The notes beneath the pieces were generated by a model that did no database searches, was not told the origin of the DNA, and saw nothing but the letters and a program-made list of their open reading frames with translations. This document shows positions 33,125-52,290 of a stretch of 64,000 nucleotides of DNA, piece by piece. A program made the position numbers and the translations under genes. Origin of the DNA: Erpobdella octoculata (Eukaryota; Annelida; Clitellata; Hirudinida; Erpobdellidae); NCBI GenBank assembly GCA_963978895.1, contig OZ022243.1:5234261-5298260 (forward strand), written 5' to 3'. Positions within the stretch are counted from its first letter, which is position 1; each line of letters begins with the position of its first letter.

Positions 33125-33890
33125 TCAGTAGCTATAAACTAAGTCTCCATAGTAATCGTCAAGCAAAATCTTAAACACAGAAATGTTTGACGCCTCAACA
33201 ACTTTTCTTGGCAGATTGTTCCAGTCAGCCACAACTCTATTGCTGAAAAAAAAAAACTTTCGGCAGTCTTTATATGACAACATGGTTGACAACTTGAAAT
33301 TGTGTCCCCTCGTTCTTTCTTCACAGCAAAGTTTCACAACCGGGCAATGCTCCTCCTGCAATCGACCAGACATTATATCATAGGGCAAGATTAGGTCTGC
33401 CAGCCTCCTTCTATACACCAACAAATGCAGTTTCAGTTTCTTTAATCTTTCTACATAGTTTAGACTTTTACATGCCAGGACAAGCCTTGTTGTCCTTCTT
33501 TGGACTTTCTCTATTGCTTTTATTAGGCCTAGCCTATATGGATTACACACCGGAACAGTATACTGCAGTTGCGATCTAACCAGAGATTTATAAAGGCACA
33601 CAAATGCAGTCTCTGATAAATATTTGAAATTTCTCGCAATCATTCCCAGCAAGCTGTTGGCTTTATTTACTCTTTTTTTCAATATGCCCTTGAACTGCAG
33701 TCCCGCATCAATCACAACTCCAAGATCTGAAACACTATTCGTCATAGGTATTTCATGGCTCAGTCTTGCTATATCCAACAGTTTGTAAGCTACCTCTTGC
33801 TTTTTTTCCACTCTCAGGAGACTACATTTATTCAAGTTAACACTAATTTTTAGAAACAGAACCATTCTATTGCTATGTTAATATTTGCTT
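33125..33890 (-). pseudogene. Jockey/CR1-group RT C-terminal part, split by a later insertion
   Basis: A 246-codon frame, 33,865-33,125, encodes the C-terminal region of a non-LTR RT: SVSDLGVVIDAGLQFKGILK, LYKSLVRSQLQYTVPVCNPY, AIEKVQRRTTRLVLACK, and NRVVADWNNLPRKVVEASNI. The upstream part with the catalytic motif continues at 34,986-34,735, beyond the plus-strand insertion at about 33,900-34,734. The C-terminal frame is intact. Confidence 0.75.
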
Positions 33891-33899
33891 GTAGTTCTT

Positions 33900-34630
33900 A
33901 AATATAAGTAAAACTAATTATATTCTATTCCACCATAGAAATAAGTTAATTTGTACCAATTATCAACTTTATGTTGACGATAAACCTGCTATGCGTGTTT
34001 CATCATGCAAATTTCTTGGGCTGTTACTTGATGAACATCTCTCATTAAAAAATCATATTGTTTACGTCACATCCAAGGTTGCAAAAAACTGTGGAATACT
34101 ATCCCGGGTGTGTCGATTTGTGGATATAAAAATTTCCTTGATGTTATACTATGCTCTTATTTATCCTTACTTTTCTTATTGTAATATTGTTTGGGCTTCG
34201 AATTATCTTTCCCGTCTAAAAGCTCTTCATGTCTTGCAAAAACGAGTGGTACGTATCCTTTTTCACTTGCCCTTTGAATCATCTTGTAAATTGAAATTGA
34301 TTGAAAATAACCTACTGAATAAATTTTAAATTAATTCATTCCTTGTTGGCAATTTTATGTACAAATATGATTATCATATGTTGCTGTCATCATTTGATAA
34401 TTTTTTTCTTAAAATCATCTCATGTGCATTTTCATGATGTGCGCTCTTTGCATTGCTTTCGATCTGATTTTGCTCGAACAACCCTTGAAACATTTTCCAT
34501 AAAATGTTCACAATTCTTTTCTAGCATCCCGACATTTATTTTCTCTTTGAAAATTATTTCATTAGACAAAAATTCGTTAAAATTTTACTTATTACTAAAT
34601 TGTATTGCTTCTCGGTTGACATTCTGGTTT

Positions 34631-34667
<37 letters not shown>

Positions 34668-34734
34668 TTGCCCGTTAGCGAGAAGTAATTCCCTTTGGAT
34701 ATACCTTTTGGGCACTTTATTTCGTTTATTCTTG
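33900..34734 (+). mobile_element. 5'-truncated CR1-like copy inserted in the minus-strand element
   Basis: It begins at 'taaaactaattatattctat', corresponding to an internal point of the 15-17 kb family. It encodes SSCKFLGLLLDEHLSLKNHI, YCNIVWASNYLSRLKALHVL and QKRVVRILFHLPF, and reaches the family 3' UTR box (agaagtaattccctttgga, then ccttttgggc) near 34,680-34,715. A (TA)n microsatellite occupies about 34,638-34,665. One stop and frameshifts follow residue 112. Confidence 0.75.
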
Positions 34735-34990
34735 TATTTTAGTTAGTTTGGTTCGCATTTTAGTTAGTTCTGAAACATCATCGATGCCTTCACTAACCCG
34801 GTAAAACTTTGCATCGTCAGCAAATAGGAAAATGTTTTCACATCTGTATATCATTAATATATACAAAAACAATAAAAGTCCTAAAACACTTATTTGAGGA
34901 ACCCCGTTGGAAACCGGCAGTTGCTGTGAAAAATCTTTGTTTAATTTGACGTTTAATCTTCGTTTAATTCTTCCTTTTCGATCCATCGTA
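34735..34990 (-). pseudogene. Jockey/CR1-group RT catalytic part
   Basis: The minus strand has SNGVPQISVLGLLLFL (the GVPQGSVLGPLLF block), then IFLFADDAKFYRVSEGIDDV containing the FADD catalytic motif. It is the upstream half of the element whose C-terminus lies at 33,125-33,890. Sequence beyond 34,990 (to about 35,140) keeps only faint similarity. Confidence 0.7.
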
Positions 34991-36332
34991 GCAGTTTTCT
35001 ATGTACCCTATATTGCTCCTATTTATATAAAAACCTGCTGTGAGAGATTTTGTCGAAAGCCTTTTTCAGATTTGTGTATAAGACATCAACAACTTTGTTT
35101 AAATCAATAGCCTCAGTCAGTTTGTCAAGAAACTTCAAGAGCTGCAAGGTCCATATAAATAAAAATTACCAAGAATTCTAATGTTTTCAAGAATTTGTGA
35201 AATAGCTCGTACACTCCGTACAATTAATATTTGTATTCATTAAATTTTATACTGAAACGATGATATGGGTAGAATACTTTTAATTTCGTTATTTGATAGT
35301 CACAGGTTTAAATGATGAAACTGATAGAAGTTGTCAAACTGTTCCCATAAATGAGCAAGTTTGTAATAGAATTGATGAAACATTTTGTTTTTGCTATCCG
35401 TAAAACATTAGCAGGCAACTGGCACCTACGCCTTTTGATGACATTTTAGATAACCATCTTTGATAACATCAGATTGCATATCAAATGGTTTTATTACGGT
35501 ATTAAAAAAAGTTAAAACCTGTTAAAACGGAAAACAGATTAGCTGCATAAACTGCATAAAAACGAAATAATATAGTTTTAAAGATTTTTTTTAATTTACA
35601 TTAATAATGGTTGAAGCAAAGAATTAAAACTGCAACTTATTTTGCTGTGTGAAAGTTGTTTAAACCTTTTTATTAGCAATGTTTTTGTTGAAAATAGTGT
35701 ATGTTGTTGACAAATTTTTGTTCCATTTGTTTTAAAACCATTTTTCGTAGAAAAACTATTGAAGCAGTATTTGACAAACTATGTTTCCGTACATTAGCTT
35801 TAAATTGAATTTGAAAAATTGTGTCAATCTTTTGTGACCTGCGTTTTTCGTTTAAGTTACCTCTAGTTTGTTATCCCTAATAACCTCATCCCCATTAACG
35901 CGGTCTGGAATAAACGTGAACTAATAATAATAACTAGTTCTATGTTTGAGAAAAATACTTTTCAATTCCAAACACTTTATTGCATTTTATTGTTTTTTAT
36001 TAAACTAAATTAAATACGAATTACAATAATTCTTAGTTAAGATTTAATTTCAAACAATGTCAAAAAGTTAACTAGTTTTTGTTATATTTAAAAACTCAAC
36101 TACATGAAAACAATTAAAAAAATGCTGTAGCTTGTTATAGTGTTAATACTAATAAAAGGGCATAAGCAGCACTAGACATAAACATGAAACAAAATATGAA
36201 AATCCACGAAACTACTAAATACTAAATATCTTATATGACTATATCAATTTCAAAGAACAATAAAATAATCGTAAATAAATAATTTAGTTTTTTTAACTGT
36301 GAACATTAAACACGTCTCATCAACCATTAAAA

Positions 36333-39765
<3,433 letters not shown>

Positions 39766-41127
39766 TTTTTATTTGAATTGTTTATTTATAAAATAAAATT
39801 ACAGTTTTACTGTTTTTTTTATATTTTCTGAATTAATTTATTAAGGTTTGTGAAAACTTGAACCCAATTTAATTACCACGGTTTCTTAGGCTCAAAAGCA
39901 TTTAATTAGTACTACTTTTTCCCAGCACATAACAAAACGTTATTCACCTAGTATGCAGTTTGTTTAGTTCGAATGGCTCAAAATTTTCACCGCATAAAGC
40001 AATTCCAAAACAAAAGAACAAAAGCCCAATGAATAAAATATTGGTTTTCACGGTAACGTAACAATCACTTTGATAAGTTCTGCTTGTAAACCATTGTTTT
40101 TGTTTTTTGGCTTGCTCTAAAATGGTAATAACAATAAAAGAAAATATAATAGAAAAACAATAATTTAAAGAAAAATTTTTTGTAAAACGGTTTGAAAATT
40201 ACGAAGTAAATTTTAAACATATAGACCCATGTCTATATGTCTATATAGCACAACTGTTGTACTTGTAGGAGTATGTTAATATTTTCTTTTAAACATTTTA
40301 AAACACTTTATAAAAGATTTGTTTTTAATTTTTTTTAATTATTGTTTTTTCAATATTAGTTTTCATTAACTATATGAATCTTTAATTTTTTTTAAATTAG
40401 ATTATTAATAACATTATTTTTTTAAAATAATAATTACTTTTTAAGCCCAATATTATAAAATTGTTATATTATTTTCATTTATTATTTTAATTAATATCAA
40501 ATTAATATTTTATTTGAATTTAATATTATTGAATGGTTATCAAGAAATATGTTTAAAGCTTTTATCAAAATAAACAATGAATCGTTTTTTTAATTATAAT
40601 TGCTTTGAAAATATAATAAATTATTCTAGAGAAAATTGAATAATTTGAAAGCAGAGGGAATGTTTTATTTGACGTTTTACAAATAATCAGTAAACCAGTC
40701 CTAATAGGAAATTTCTCCAAATAAAATATAGCCAACCAAACAAATTATTTTATCAAAGATAATAAACAAGATTTTCAACTAATTTCTTTTTGCAGCTGTA
40801 AATACCTCGAAAAGCCATCTACGATTCATTATTTCAATACGTTTGATAATTCCTGGAAGAAAACAATTGGGCTGAAATTATTTTGACATTTTTTTTATAA
40901 AATATTATTACTACAACGAAGTAGCTGCATATTTTATCATCGTTGGAAAAAATGCTGGAAAACCTGAAAAATAAAATGAATATAATAGTTGGATCAATTT
41001 ACAGGTGCGTAGCCAGGAATTTCTAAAATGGAGCACATTTGCGACCGCATGCAAAGGGAAGCCGGGAACAGGGGTATTATCCCCAAATATGTTTTGCAGA
41101 TTAAGATGCATTTCAGATTATTATTTT

Positions 41128-42955
41128 ATTATTTAGACCGTAGCCGGCGCTTGGGGAGGAGGGTGTCCTCGCAACCAATACGCTGCTGTCGGTGCCACGG
41201 GATCACGAACGCTTTCTACAATAATTTTTCATTTTCCTCAGTCGGCTGCAATTTTTCTCGCTTCATCGGCGGTCAGTCGTTTCCTCTTGAGGTCTTTATC
41301 AATGTTTTTTTAACCATGTTTTCTTTGGCGCCAAACGTTGAATGCGCCAGCCAAGCGGTGGCTCCCGCCAAAGTAAACTATTGGGAAGCCGTTTACCATC
41401 CATTCGGCAGACGTGCCCGAACCACCGTAGTCGCCGTTTTTGGATGTGTTCGTCGGTCAGTGGTCGTCGATCATACCGTTCAAGAATCGTCTCGTTTCGA
41501 ATGCGGACGCGGATGGAGACTTTTAGTATTCGCCGCAGGCATTGCATTTGGAATATTTAGAGTCTATTCACATCGGATTTAAACAATGCCCATGTCTCCG
41601 AGCCATATAGAAGGATCGGAAGAATCATTGTTCGGTAAAGACGAATTTTCGTCTTGATTGTAATGTTCGTTCTCTTTTAGACTAATAAACTGAGCGTCGC
41701 AACACCGCAGTCGCCTGGCCAACGCGGCTGTGGACGTCGGCCGACGACGACGTCTTCTTTCAAACCCTCTCTTCTACGAGTTGGCGTAGTGCAAAGATTT
41801 GATCGATGCATCCACGATTCGGTCGAAATCCGGCCTGTTCCTCACGGCACGATTGTTTACAATGTTTTTGTAGTCGTTACTAAATAATCTTCGTAAATAC
41901 TTTCCCAACGATTGAAAGGAGACTAACACCGCAGTAGTTCTTGTATTTCCGACTGTCTCTTTCTTCAAAATGGGAACGACGATCGCTTTCTTCAACGCTG
42001 ATGGTACGTACTCGTATCCCAAATGCATGTCAATAAGACGTGTACACGTTGCAATAAAGTGTCACCACCAGCTTTGATCATCTCGGATGTAATTTGATCT
42101 CCATTCTTGAGCGATTTGACGGCCGCTTTCACTTCGGCGATTGTTGGTACGTCGACGGGAAATGGGGTCTGCAATTGATCGATTTGTGGTGGCTTCGTGG
42201 CTGGTCCGGCAGGCGGATCGTGATTGTATAGTTCGTGGAAGAATTCCCGCCACCCTGTAATCGATCGGCGGACGAACTAACAGACTTTCCATCCGTTTTC
42301 CTGATGTTATCGTTGATCGATTTCGTTTTTCCGCCCAAACGTCGTAGTGTCTGATACAATGTTCGATATTCATGTCGTGACGCGGCTTCTTCCACTTCGG
42401 CTGCAACATCGTTCCAATACGCCTCTCGCGCAATCTTTATTTTCCGCCTAACCTCTTGATTAAGTCGCCGGTATTGTTTGAAATCGACGTGCTTGATTTT
42501 CTTCAGCTTAGCTACTAAATCCAGACACTCATCTGAAATCCATGGCTGCGTTCGTCGACAGATCGGCGGACATAACGGCGCCGCACATTCAATAACAGAT
42601 TTGGTTATTTGTTTTTGTTCATTGTTGACATCGTCCAATGTATTGAAAATCGCAAACTTGTTGGATAAAGCAAGCTGGAATTCGTGTCGAACTGCTGGAT
42701 TGCGTAGTCCAGTTTCTCCTTACAGCCGCCGGCGTCTTCTTCTTTGCTTTTTGGAGTCAAGCTGTACTTTGGCCCGCACGAGGTAGTAATCAGATCCGCA
42801 ATCAGGGTCACGCATTGCTCGAACGTCGTTGAGTGTCAATCGAAAACGCTTGTTGATCAGAACGTAATATGAGCATGGCCGAATCTTTCCCCGACGGGTT
42901 TCTCCACGTGAGCCGATGCCTCTTCGGGTGTTGGAAGAGGCTGTTGCCAATGGCG
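41128..42955 (-). pseudogene. RTE-like non-LTR retrotransposon copy 1, decayed
   Basis: Minus-strand frames read: endonuclease end (YYVLINKRFRLTLNDVRAMR, CGSDYYLVRAKVQL; 42,950-42,720), linker (SDECLDLVAKLKKIKHVDF; 42,638-42,250), start of RT (PTIAEVKAAVKSLKNGD, SALKKAIVVPILKKE; 42,174-41,900) and the C-terminal tail (RRLRWFGHVCRMDGKRLPNS; 41,547-41,299). The RT core including the catalytic motif is missing, and an RTE-like ATT-rich tail borders 41,128. It inserted at the edge of the A2 segmental duplication: A1 and A2 flanks stay alignable up to 25,535 and 41,123. Confidence 0.8.
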
Positions 42956-42959
42956 ATAT

Positions 42960-43390
42960 TGTTGTCAGTAAATTTTAATCTGCGTATTTTTGTTTGTTGG
43001 CTGGTTTTTAAGTGTCTGAGAAAAATTCTACTCCGTACTTTGGATAAAATATTCTACGCCTCCATGATATGCCGAATCGAAAACGACTCAGGTCCTTCTC
43101 TACGTCGCTCTTCCTCGTTCCAGCCAGGCGACTTAAGAGTGCTAGAGATAGATCGTTTGCTGTTGGTGGGCCTAGAATCTGGAATTAACTTCCGCCAGAG
43201 GCTACCTCCGCAGTCACAATCAATGGTTTCATTAAACTTCTCCGAGTGTATCAAGTTGTCGGCCGACGCACGGCAACGACCGAAGACACTGTCGATTGCG
43301 CGCCACAATTTCCATGGTACAGACCTGTTTGAGCTGATCTCATCAAGCTAAAAACTGTTTCGTCTTTTATTGAGAAGACAACGATGAACA
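42960..43390 (+). pseudogene. Non-LTR RT C-terminal fragment
   Basis: The plus strand near 43,090-43,260 reads, with frameshifts, VPARRLKSARDRSFAVGGPRIWN, close to the C-terminus of the element at 25.8-27.5 kb (LKTAGDRRFAIAGLTIWNRL). An in-frame TAA replaces the residue after IWN. Short, decayed, unrelated to the RTE copy beside it. Confidence 0.6.
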
Positions 43391-43429
43391 TGGATTTGAT
43401 TTAGCCAAAAAAAACAGTTGATTGATTTA

Positions 43430-44345
43430 TCCTTTTATGGGGCTGCCACAGTATCGCCGCCACGATCGTCTGACGGCACGCTTCGCACCACGACAAGACT
43501 CGTCGTACCACGGATCGGACGGGCGCTTACGGACTGTGATGGTCTGGATCGGCAAAAGCCGATCAAGTATGCAGATAATGACGTCCAGCTGGTCGATATT
43601 GAGAGTATTGAAATGTACCTGGCGAAGAATGGAGACCCTTCAAGAGCCGTTCGGAAATCGTCGACTTTCAGACGACTCCACAAGCGTCGAGTGGAGGTTG
43701 AGTAAAAAGGTGGCATGACTTAAAGGTGGGTCGACCACTTGACGAGAAGATAGCCAGACAGGCCGGTGTCGATAAAGATAGCCGTAGGCTCGGGCAAATC
43801 ACACCGGGTCAGAACCAAGTCAAGAAGGCCGCCGCGATCGTGCGTCGGCTGGTCGACACGATTGACGAGACCGAAAAACTCGATGAGCTCATAGAGCCGC
43901 TGAGCCCTCGGGTTGGTGGATCGGTCAAAGCGTATGTTTATAACGCCGGTCACGATCAGCGGACTTGCATGGACGTCAATTCATCGAAAAACTCCGACAA
44001 AGCCGGGACGCACCCCTGACGGTAGATCAGAAAAACGACACACGACAACCCGCCCAAGGTGATCCGGGCACAAAAATGCTCGAACGAACGTGGATCACCA
44101 GAATTGAGCTTTGTGAAGCGAATTGAGGATGATGCGATGATTGCGACACCACCATAACTGCGTACATTCACAGTCTCGAAGCTCGAGCCAAGCACAAGTG
44201 AACAAGCACGTTCGAGAACGCTAAAGCCATCTGCCGTAAGCGGCAGAGTTCAACAGGGTCAGACTCAAGATGAGTCTCGGTCAGACCTAGAATGCTGGTT
44301 CCTTCATCCTTGGCGAGCTGATTGATGGTTTCCAGACTTTTACGG
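43430..44345 (-). pseudogene. Non-LTR endonuclease-domain fragment
   Basis: Minus-strand frames show part of an apurinic-like endonuclease (EEP) domain: 44,195-43,956 has GGVAIIASSSIRFTKLN and SCVVFLIYRQG, and 43,953-43,720 has NIRFDRSTNPRAQRL, FFGLVNRVDQPTHDRGG and LLDLVLTRCDLP. 43,716-43,430 continues with SRLKVDDFRTALEGSPFF. There is no RT. Plus-strand frames here are shadows. Confidence 0.65.
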
Positions 44346-45254
44346 AGAAAACAAATTATTTTTTGAGCTAAACTTTTTGTTTTGAATATATGAGCGTTGG
44401 GGTTTTCTATATGATATCTTTATAACCTACTATCGCCCAACACTTTAATCTTCCCAACGAAACGTTTAGTTCAAAAAATGTTAATATGTATATTTTATTA
44501 TTATTTTCAATATTTAATACTTTTACTGTAGAAAATATAAAAAAATATTTCGATTTTTCCGAAAAGTTAAAAATATCTAAAAAAAAAAATTTTTTAGTTT
44601 CGGTTGATTTGGTTATAATATACTTGTTTGTAGTACAAAAATAATTGATAATATTAATTGATTTTAAAATAGCACTAAAAATTTCATAATTTTTTGGATT
44701 GCATTTTTGGTCAACATTTGAAAAATAATTAAACCCCCAGGGCCACCCCTAAATATTTTCCATACTCAAAAAATCAGTGTTTTTGATGAAAATGGAACAA
44801 TTTGAGAGGGTATATATACATATAGATCATTTGAAAACATCCAGACCGTTTTTTGTTGTTGTTGTAGACCTGTTATAATAGCAATAATAATAACAATAAA
44901 TCAAAAATGTGATCAGCTCAGATTCAAAAAGTTTGCCGATTATTTGAATGATGTTTATTGCTGACAACAGCCATAGGCTTTGAAGGTTTTGGAAAATTTT
45001 AATTAGGATCTTTTAAAAAATTAATTCAATCATTCTGTAGCAGGTGTTCATTGAGCAAAGTTGTTTTATTGATTATACCAAAATGTTATAAATCAATCAA
45101 TCATTCAAGGCTCATGTTATACTTAGGTCTGGTGAGAACATGTTTTTTTCAGCTGTTAATAATTTCTAAGTAAACTAGGCCTGATTTGATTGTACATTTA
45201 TTCACTTACAACAAAATTTGTGTTATATTTAAATTAAATACACGCTCAATCACC

Positions 45255-45264
45255 TATATAAAAG
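45255..45264 (+). promoter_or_regulatory. TATA box of gene C1
   Basis: tatataaaag lies about 160 bp upstream of the C1 ATG. The duplicated upstream region of C2 (51,720-52,290) has tatataac at 52,150-52,157, about 140 bp before its ATG. Conservation of position supports a core-promoter role. Confidence 0.55.
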
Positions 45265-45422
45265 GTTTATGTTGTCCATGAACATTCTTTGTCGAGGGTC
45301 CGTTTTGGGCAAAATTTACTATTAAAGACAACGTGTCTATTTATAAAAAAAACTCATTGTCTAAAATTTAGTTAGTTGTTTCTCACTGAAGTTAAATTAC
45401 AAACCCAAAGGTTTCAATAGAA

Positions 45423-48165
<2,743 letters not shown>

Positions 48166-48394
48166 CCTGATAGTGGTGATTGGCGGTAACAACATTAACA
48201 ATAAAGAAGGCGATGTTGATTGAAGTTATTTATTATGACAATTTGCTGAAGTCCTCGGTCGCAAGATGTGGTTTTGAAGTTGCAATATTGATAAATTATT
48301 TACAAAATTTCTCTGAAGGGTTTTTATTCAAAAAATTATTTTAACGATTTTATATATTATATTGTTTTGAAAAATTATTTTTATTGCAAAGTTA

Positions 48395-48640
48395 ATTATT
48401 AACAAGTGAAGGAAAAATAATTTTTTAACACAAACTTTGATTTCAAATACACTCGATTTAGAAATACGAAAGATGTTAAAAATAATTTTTTTAATTGAAT
48501 TATGTTTTGTCATCGAATATAAAGCTATGCTTAAAATTTCAGCTTCCTAGCTAGTCAAAAAGCTGTTTAAATTTTACACACATACACACATACACAAACA
48601 CACGCACACTCACACAAACAGATTTGAACTAAAATATATT
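48395..48640 (+). repeat. Dispersed ~250-bp repeat, copy 2
   Basis: acaagtgaaggaaaaa, then 'acacaaactttgatttcaaa', 'tacactcgatttagaaatac', 'ctagtcaaaaagctgttt' and a CA-rich stretch; it is the reverse complement of copies 1, 3 and 5. Located about 230 bp downstream of C1. Confidence 0.75.
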
Positions 48641-49189
48641 TTTGTTTGAGAAAATAAGCTTTCTAATAAAATTACATTACTTTTTTGAAACAAGTGGTAT
48701 AAAATAAAAAAAATTGTATAAAACTTTTAACATTCAACCAAAAACATTATACAATTTAGTTATAATTTTAATATTTAACACAATAAAGTAAAAGTTAACA
48801 CTAAAGTTTATGAACTGTGTCAAACATTTACAAATTAAAAACTATAAAACATCTTGACTATGTAAACAGAAATGAAACTTACTACCACATTAAAATATCT
48901 TGAAAATTTTTTGCAACGTGGTAGACTGAAAAAATTGATAAACATTGGCTACAGATCATAAAAAAAAAATTATTACAAAACCTCTAAATAATAATTTGAT
49001 GACATAAGAAGAAAAATTCAAAATATAACTAATGCATACTAATGTCAAATTGTTTTTAAAATTGCATTTCAAATAATGTTCAATAATAGCAGAGTTATTT
49101 TGAATTAAATTCGAAAATTGTCTAAAATTTCTGAGGAAACCCCAACCCCCGAAAAAAATTGCTGGCTGCCCTCTCAACTTTTTAATAAT

Positions 49190-49816
49190 AGTTAATACTG
49201 CACTTTTTAATGCTTCACCGACGTTATATATACAATAAATGCAATTAGTGTTTCCATAGTAACTTGTTGATTTTTTTTATACCCTGGATACTTTACAACA
49301 AGATTATAGTTTATTTAAATAATTTGAATTACAAAAAACTGTAGCGACAAATAAACCCACAAAATTTCAGATTGATTGGATAACGGAAAGTTGTTTTCTT
49401 GAGTGGTATAGAGTCGAAGCGTATGGTTCAAGCAAACAAGCCAGCAATCAAGCAAACACGGCTAGGTTAAAACGAAAAATTTAAAAAAATTACACCGAGT
49501 CTCTCCTATAATTTTATTCGGCAAAAAAATGATTGCAAACAAATTTTTCACAAGACCATATACAGACGTGATGATGTTTTAGCTCTATTTTTTATTTTAT
49601 TATTTTTTCACGTCGAATATATGTAACTGAATCTTGCTTTTATTTGTTTAATGTTTGTCCGCTATTATGATAAAAATTCTCAATTTTCAAAAATAAAAAT
49701 TAGTTTATGTTACTTATGTTTTATTTGAAAACGTTTAATAATTTTGCTTTAAAGGTTATTAAAAGCAACACCAATGTTTACTTTCAAAATAACAAAGTGA
49801 ATTCATTTTGGCAACA
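49190..49816 (-). pseudogene. Orphan exon 2 and intron remnant of an A unit
   Basis: 49,200-49,310 aligns with A2 intron sequence 38,885-39,000 including the Tigger-like right end ('cttgttgatttttttt', 'ataccctggatactttac'). 49,816-49,780 on the minus strand is an exon-2 copy: TTTTCAAG|ATTGTTGCCAAAATG...TATTTTGAAA|GTAAAC. Exon 1 and FReD exons are not nearby, so this is a decayed A unit between C1 and C2. Confidence 0.65.
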
Positions 49817-49992
49817 ATCTTGAAAAAACAGATAGATGTTATTTTAAAAAACTTTGGGGAACATTCTTCAACATATTCTGCAAAAAATTATTTTAAAAAA
49901 ATAAAAAAATAACTATTTTTTTATTACAGAAACGTTTTCAAAGACTTCTAAACCAGGAATCACTTTGCCCATTTAGACACAACAATCAGTCA

Positions 49993-50066
49993 CTGGTGAC
50001 GCCGGCGGGATTTAAACCGCCGATTCACAGGTCCAAAAGCAAATGCCTTACCGCTATACCAAAAAA
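49993..50066 (-). pseudogene. tRNA-like sequence (Gln-UUG-like) or SINE head
   Basis: The minus strand has an A-box-like TGGTATAGCGG, an anticodon-loop-like CTTTTGGAC, a B-box-like GGTTTAAATCC, and ends GGCGTCACCA with an encoded CCA. The 5' acceptor strand does not pair with GGCGTCA and the T stem lacks one G, so it is not a working tRNA. Encoded CCA suggests retroposition; a tRNA-derived SINE is an alternative. Confidence 0.5.
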
Positions 50067-51279
50067 TTGTATTTGTTGCTAACGTGATGATAAGTGTCTT
50101 AGCAATTAACAATATTCAAATAATGAATATCTAAATGTTACATATTTGTTGCTTATATTATTTTATAGCTAAAAACGCAACTTTGTCCGCTTCATGGATC
50201 AGTTTGATGACAACAAACAATAAAATTTAAAGTTCAAAATATATTTGCAGGTGCAGACATTTGGTACCGCTACCATTATGTTTTCTTGACAACTGTAAAC
50301 ACATCAGGTGCGCACGGTATATATTTCTGTAAATCCTCACATTAACTTCACCGTGTTTGCTTGCTTGCGTACACGCTCGGTTGAGGAAATGCGGTGGAAC
50401 CTGGCGACGCTTAAAAAACAAACTTTCCTTCATCAAATCGAGCTATAAGTTGATGTTTAGAACTGTTGTCAATGACAATGCGTTATGTTAAAGTTTTAAA
50501 ATGATTGAACAGAATGAAGTGAAAGATGAAAAAATTAATTAAATGTTTAAGAAAATTACAGATGCAACCTACAACCAGAGATTCATTTAATTACTTCAGA
50601 TTTCTTGATCTTCAACATAGAAATCCCAGAAAAACACATTAGAGAAGCAGCAATAAATGCATTCTGTTAGCTTTTATTGGTATTTTTGGAAGCACTTGTT
50701 ACTGTTGTTACCTTTAATGACAAAGTTGATGACAGCGATAACAATGATTTAAAAGGTGTAACACTTTTTGGGACGTTAGGCACAAATAGGTTAAATTAGG
50801 TTGCACTCATCTATTAGAGAAAACAATTATGATACTACTTATGTAATAGAAAATTAAAAAATTCTCTCTGAAGCGCCCTTCCAAATGCTTCCAACAAGCG
50901 GAAATGTACCAAAAGAAATGTCACTAGAAAAAAGAAATGTGTTTAGTGCTTACTAATGAATGTACTTTAGATAAAAAAAAGTTTTGCTATCCATTTATAA
51001 ATAAAATTGTACCTATTTCTTTATGACTCAAAAATAGCCCAAAAAACGCTCTTTTCATTTTAAAATTTTTTGCGTTTAAAAAAATAACTTGATGGTCTAA
51101 AAAAAAATTTGAATATTTTTGTTTGTTTTCAGCATAAACATCTAAACAGCATTTTTGTACAAATTTATATATGACACCAAAATTGCCATAAAAACGACTC
51201 TTTTACAAAATTAAATGCGTTTTTCATAAAAACCTGACGTTCTGGAACTTGTTTAGTATTTTTACATACTTTTATTCAA

Positions 51280-51720
51280 CTTGCAATTTCTGTTTGTTGC
51301 TTTCTCTGTACGCAAATCTAGAAAGTAAAAATTAACTAGCTTTTTAACTAGCTAGGAAGCTGAAACTTTCAGCATAGATTTATATTGAAATACATTACAT
51401 TATTTAATTAATTTCGACATATTTCAATATATTAATAAGAAATCTGAAGATTGCGTAACATTCATGACGTCTCGATTTATTTGTTTATGTCTTTATTTAT
51501 TTATGTTCCGATCGCTATTTTGAATATTTGTTTTAAAATAATGTCATCTGGTTTCATTCCATTGTAAATTCTAAAAAAAATTATATTTAATTTAGTGGTA
51601 TTTCCTCACAAACCGAAAAACTTAATTTGAATATTTTTCGTATTTCTAGATCGAGTTTATTTGAAATAAAAGTTTGTTTTGAAAATCTCATTTTTCCCTT
51701 TACTTGTTTGCTTTCAGCAC
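51280..51720 (-). repeat. Dispersed ~250-bp repeat, copy 3 (split)
   Basis: Two parts, 51,285-51,415 ('acgcaaatctagaaagtaaa', 'aactagctaggaagctgaaa', 'ttcagcatagatttatattg') and 51,635-51,720 ('tttcgtatttctagatcgag', 'cctttacttgttt'), are separated by about 220 bp of unrelated AT-rich DNA. Confidence 0.65.
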
Positions 51721-52290
51721 AACAAAATACATATAGATCATTTGAAGACATCCATCGTTTTTTTGTAGATCTGTTATATTAGCAATAATAATAACAATAA
51801 ATCAAAAATGTGATCAGCACAACTCATTTCAAAAATGTTGCCGATTATTTGAATGATGTTTATTGCTGACAACAGCCATAGGCTTTGAATATTTTGAAAA
51901 ATTTTTAATTAGGATCTTTTAAAAAATTAATTCAATCATTCTATAGCAGGTGTTCATTGAACAAAGTTGTTTTATTGATTATACCAAAATGTTATAAATC
52001 AATCAATCATTCATGGTTCATGTCTGGTGAGAACATGTTTTTGCCAGCTGTGAATAATTTCTGAGTAAACTAGGCCTGATTTGAATGTACATTTATTCAC
52101 TTACAACAAAATTTTTGTTATATTTAAATTAAATACACGCTTTACTACCTATATAACACGTTTTTGTCAACCGCCGATTATGACAAAATTTACTATTAAA
52201 AAACAACGTGTCTAAGACAAATCATTGTCTAAGATTTAGTTAGTTGTTTTTCATTAAAGCGAAATTACAGACTCAAAGGTTTCAATAGAA

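Noticed and set aside
41028..43718. Several plus-strand frames of 60-184 codons
   Set aside because: They lie opposite RTE and endonuclease-domain relics whose minus-strand translations match known families; GC-rich composition opens the shadows.
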